From CALKWS01 sp035302405 (GTDB lineage: Bacteria; Actinomycetota; Actinomycetes; Actinomycetales; Beutenbergiaceae), in NCBI GenBank assembly GCA_035302405.1, contig DATGSR010000064.1, forward strand, positions 1 through 64,000: 64,000 nucleotides of DNA, read 5' to 3'. Of this stretch, positions 61,986-64,000 are shown one piece after another. The translations under genes and the position numbers were made by a program. Below the pieces are notes generated by a model that saw nothing but the letters and a program-made list of their open reading frames with translations, did no database searches and was not told the DNA's origin. The first letter of the stretch is position 1, and every line of letters begins with the position of its first letter.

Positions 61986-64000
61986 TCACCACGCGCCGTG
62001 GGCCACGATTCCACGGCGCACCGCCCGGATGGCGGCGCGTGCCACCGTGCGCACCTGCTCCTTGGGGGCCGCATGGGTGAGTTGGTCCAGTACGTCCAGT
62101 ACTTGCTTGGCCCAACGGACGAAGTCGCCCGCAGCGAGTTCATCGCTCTCCAGGACGTCCTCCAGCGCCCGTCCGGATGCCCACCGGTGCATCGCACGCA
62201 CCAGCCCGAGGTCCACCGGGTCCGTCGGCGTCAGGCCCCGGTCGGCTTCGGCTGCGGCGATTTCCCGTGCGATGCGCGCGGTGTGCCGTGCGGCCTGTGC
62301 CAGGCGTCCGTCCGGGGGGCCGGGGATGGCGGGCACCGCGGGCTCATCGGAACGGGACTCGTAGAGCACCGCGGAGACCACGGCAGCCAATTGCGCCTCA
62401 TCCAGGTTGTCCCAAACCCCGGAGCGCAGGCACTCGGCGAGGACCAGATCCTTCTCCGAGTACAACCGGCGCAGCCACGATCCTTGCTTGGTCAAACTCC
62501 ACTGGCCGTCCTCCACCCGGAGGTAGTCCAGGGACCGCAACACGTCGCATACTCGGTCGAAATCGCGGGCGATCGAGGAGGTGCGCCCCTCGATCCGCCG
62601 CATCACGCCGTCGTACTCTCGGCGAAGTTTGCGCCAGCGTTCGTACCAGCGGGCGTGCTCCTCCCGATCCGGGCACCCGTGGCAGGGGTGGGCCCGCAGC
62701 TGACGTTTGAGTTCCGTCAGATCGGAGTCCGTGGCCGCGGTGGAGGGGATCTTGTGTCGTTTGCTGGCCCGTTCATCATGAGCCAGTGCCCCCAGTGCCG
62801 AGCGCATCGCGGCACTGATGTCGCGGCGGGCGGCGGGTTTGCGGGGGTTGAATCCCTTGGGGATGCGTACCCGGGTCAGGGTGCGGGTTCCGTAGGGCAG
62901 GTCCTGGCTGGAGAGTTTGCGTAACCGCGCATCGGCGGTAACCACCGAGACCACGGGCCCATCCAATCCGGGAGCGTTGGGCCGTTCCAGGACGACGGCG
63001 TGCCCGGAGCGCCGTCCGGACGGTAACCGGATCACGTCCCCGGGCCGCAGTTGCGCGGCCAGGTCGTTCACCGCGTCGCGTTGTGCCCTTGAACGGGCCC
63101 TGGAAAGTTCGCGTTCACGCTCGGAGATGTTGGCGCGCAACTGCATGTACTCGCCGAAGTCGCCCAGGTGGCAGGACATCGATTCGGCGTATCCGGACAT
63201 CGCTTCATCGAGTTGGCGTGCTCGGCGGGCTAGCCCCACCACACCGCGGTCAGCCTGGAACTGGGCGAAGGAGGTTTCCAGGATTTCGCGGGCCTTGGTG
63301 TGCCCGGTGCGGGCGATGAGATTGACCGCCATGTTGTAGGTGGGTCGGAAACTCGATCGCAGCGGGTAGGTCCGCCGGGAGGCGAGGCCGGCCAGCGCCA
63401 CCGGGTCCGTTCCGGAGGTGTACAGCACCACCGCATGCCCCTCGGTATCGATACCACGGCGCCCCGCCCTGCCGGTGAGTTGGGTGTACTCCCCCGGGGT
63501 GATCTCGGCGTGGGTCTGCCCGTCCCACTTGGTGAGTTTCTCCAGCACCACGCTACGGGCCGGCATGTTGATGCCGAGCGATAGCGTCTCGGTGGCGAAG
63601 ACCACCTTCACAAGCCCGGCTGTGAACAGCGCTTCCACCGTTTCCTTGAACACCGGGAGCATCCCCGCATGGTGTGCAGCCACGCCGTGGCGCAGGGCCT
63701 CGGACCAGGACCAGAAGTTCAGCACGGGAAGGTCTTCCGGCGGGAGGTCAGCGCACTTTTCCTCGATGATCGCGTCGATCTTGCGCTGTTCGGCGGGCGT
63801 GGTCAGGCTCAGACCGCTGGCCTGCAGTTGAGACACCGCAGCTTCACAGCCGGCCCGCGAGAAGATGAACACGATCGCCGGCAGCAACCCGGAACGGTCG
63901 AGCCGTTCCACCACTATTGGACGCGGTGCCGGGCGCACCATCGGGCCGCGGGGGCGCCGGTAGTTCCGGCCGCCGCGACGGGAACGCTCCCCCCGTGGAC
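61986..64000 (-). CDS. helY: DEAD/DEAH-box RNA helicase, HelY/Ski2-like (N-terminus beyond window)
   Basis: ATP-dependent helicase of the HelY/Ski2/Mtr4 group. The visible part begins in a basic RGG-like stretch (RSRRGGRNYRRPRGP), then helicase motifs of the second RecA domain: VFIFSRAGCEAAV, VAAHHAGMLPVFKETVEALF, VVFATETLSLGINMPARSVV and QLTGRAGRRGID (motif VI). The DSHCT-type C-terminal domain follows from about 62300 on the map. The frame stays open to 64000, so the ATG at 63941 is internal and motifs I-III lie outside. Confidence 0.92.
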   Translation of the reverse strand, partial: PRGERSRRGGRNYRRPRGPMVRPAPRPIVVERLDRSGLLPAIVFIFSRAGCEAAVSQLQASGLSLTTPAEQRKIDAIIEEKCADLPPEDLPVLNFWSWSEALRHGVAAHHAGMLPVFKETVEALFTAGLVKVVFATETLSLGINMPARSVVLEKLTKWDGQTHAEITPGEYTQLTGRAGRRGIDTEGHAVVLYTSGTDPVALAGLASRRTYPLRSSFRPTYNMAVNLIARTGHTKAREILETSFAQFQADRGVVGLARRARQLDEAMSGYAESMSCHLGDFGEYMQLRANISERERELSRARSRAQRDAVNDLAAQLRPGDVIRLPSGRRSGHAVVLERPNAPGLDGPVVSVVTADARLRKLSSQDLPYGTRTLTRVRIPKGFNPRKPAARRDISAAMRSALGALAHDERASKRHKIPSTAATDSDLTELKRQLRAHPCHGCPDREEHARWYERWRKLRREYDGVMRRIEGRTSSIARDFDRVCDVLRSLDYLRVEDGQWSLTKQGSWLRRLYSEKDLVLAECLRSGVWDNLDEAQLAAVVSAVLYESRSDEPAVPAIPGPPDGRLAQAARHTARIAREIAAAEADRGLTPTDPVDLGLVRAMHRWASGRALEDVLESDELAAGDFVRWAKQVLDVLDQLTHAAPKEQVRTVARAAIRAVRRGIVAHGAW

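Noticed and set aside
61739..62080. Short plus-strand gene before the helicase
   Set aside because: It overlaps direct repeats and the helY 3' end, with arginine-rich composition typical of antisense frames.

Overview
The window is high-GC chromosomal DNA from an actinomycete. WhiA, RbpA, OpcA, the kinase-independent ParA/ScpA/ScpB cluster and many start codons sitting 6-8 nt behind a TANNNT box all fit Actinomycetota. The gene order around tkt-tal-zwf-opcA and secG-tpiA-pgk-gap-whiA-yvcK-rapZ-uvrC fits the Micrococcales-like branch, but I cannot name a genus. There is no prophage, plasmid, CRISPR array or insertion sequence. About 57 protein-coding loci and two tRNAs are annotated.

Layout. 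1-3559 (minus): a truncated DUF998 membrane protein, a PfkB sugar kinase and monomeric NADP isocitrate dehydrogenase. 4253-7576 (plus): a glycine betaine/proline-type ABC importer (ATPase, permease, lipoprotein) closed by a 13-bp terminator stem. 7692-10250 (minus): DUF4342 protein, a two-helix membrane protein, a LigD-type polymerase domain and a DUF1801 protein. 10351-15429 (plus): an AraC regulator with a frameshift, its VOC-family partner, tRNA-Pro(GGG) on the other strand, an MpaB-type oxygenase, a frameshifted CPBP protease, a Na/Pi cotransporter and a coiled-coil protein. 15463-22984 (minus): der-plsC-cmk-tyrA-rluB-scpB-scpA-parA. Then eis-like acetyltransferase (plus), xerD and ctaB (minus).

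27152-32878 (plus) is the pentose-phosphate operon tkt-tal-zwf-opcA. 45974-55144 (minus) is rbpA-secG-tpiA-pgk-gap-whiA-yvcK-rapZ-uvrC, followed by uvrA and aceA. In relatives as I know them these two blocks are nearly adjacent and joined by pgl. Here about 13 kb sits between them and no pgl is present. It holds an O-methyltransferase, an SdpI-like protein, ferritin and a complete selenium module: selenocysteine formate dehydrogenase (in-frame UGA at 35299 plus a SECIS-like hairpin), its iron-sulfur and NrfD-type subunits, selD, tRNA-Sec, selA, selB and fdhD. The window ends with an MBL hydrolase, a YciI protein and the C-terminal two thirds of a HelY-type helicase.

How the genes work together. 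The selenium module is self-contained: SelD makes selenophosphate, SelA loads tRNA-Sec, SelB delivers it to the UGA of fdhG, and FdhD sulfurates the molybdenum cofactor. Ferritin and fdhG are divergent and share one palindrome between their promoters. Icd and AceA mark the two fates of isocitrate, although they are far apart.

The most unusual pattern is that many intergenic gaps carry their own private family of short direct repeats (18-39 bp units, two to eight copies), usually starting at or just past a stop codon. The cleanest is downstream of ferritin, where a 39-bp unit that includes the last 12 codons and the stop is present exactly three times in tandem.
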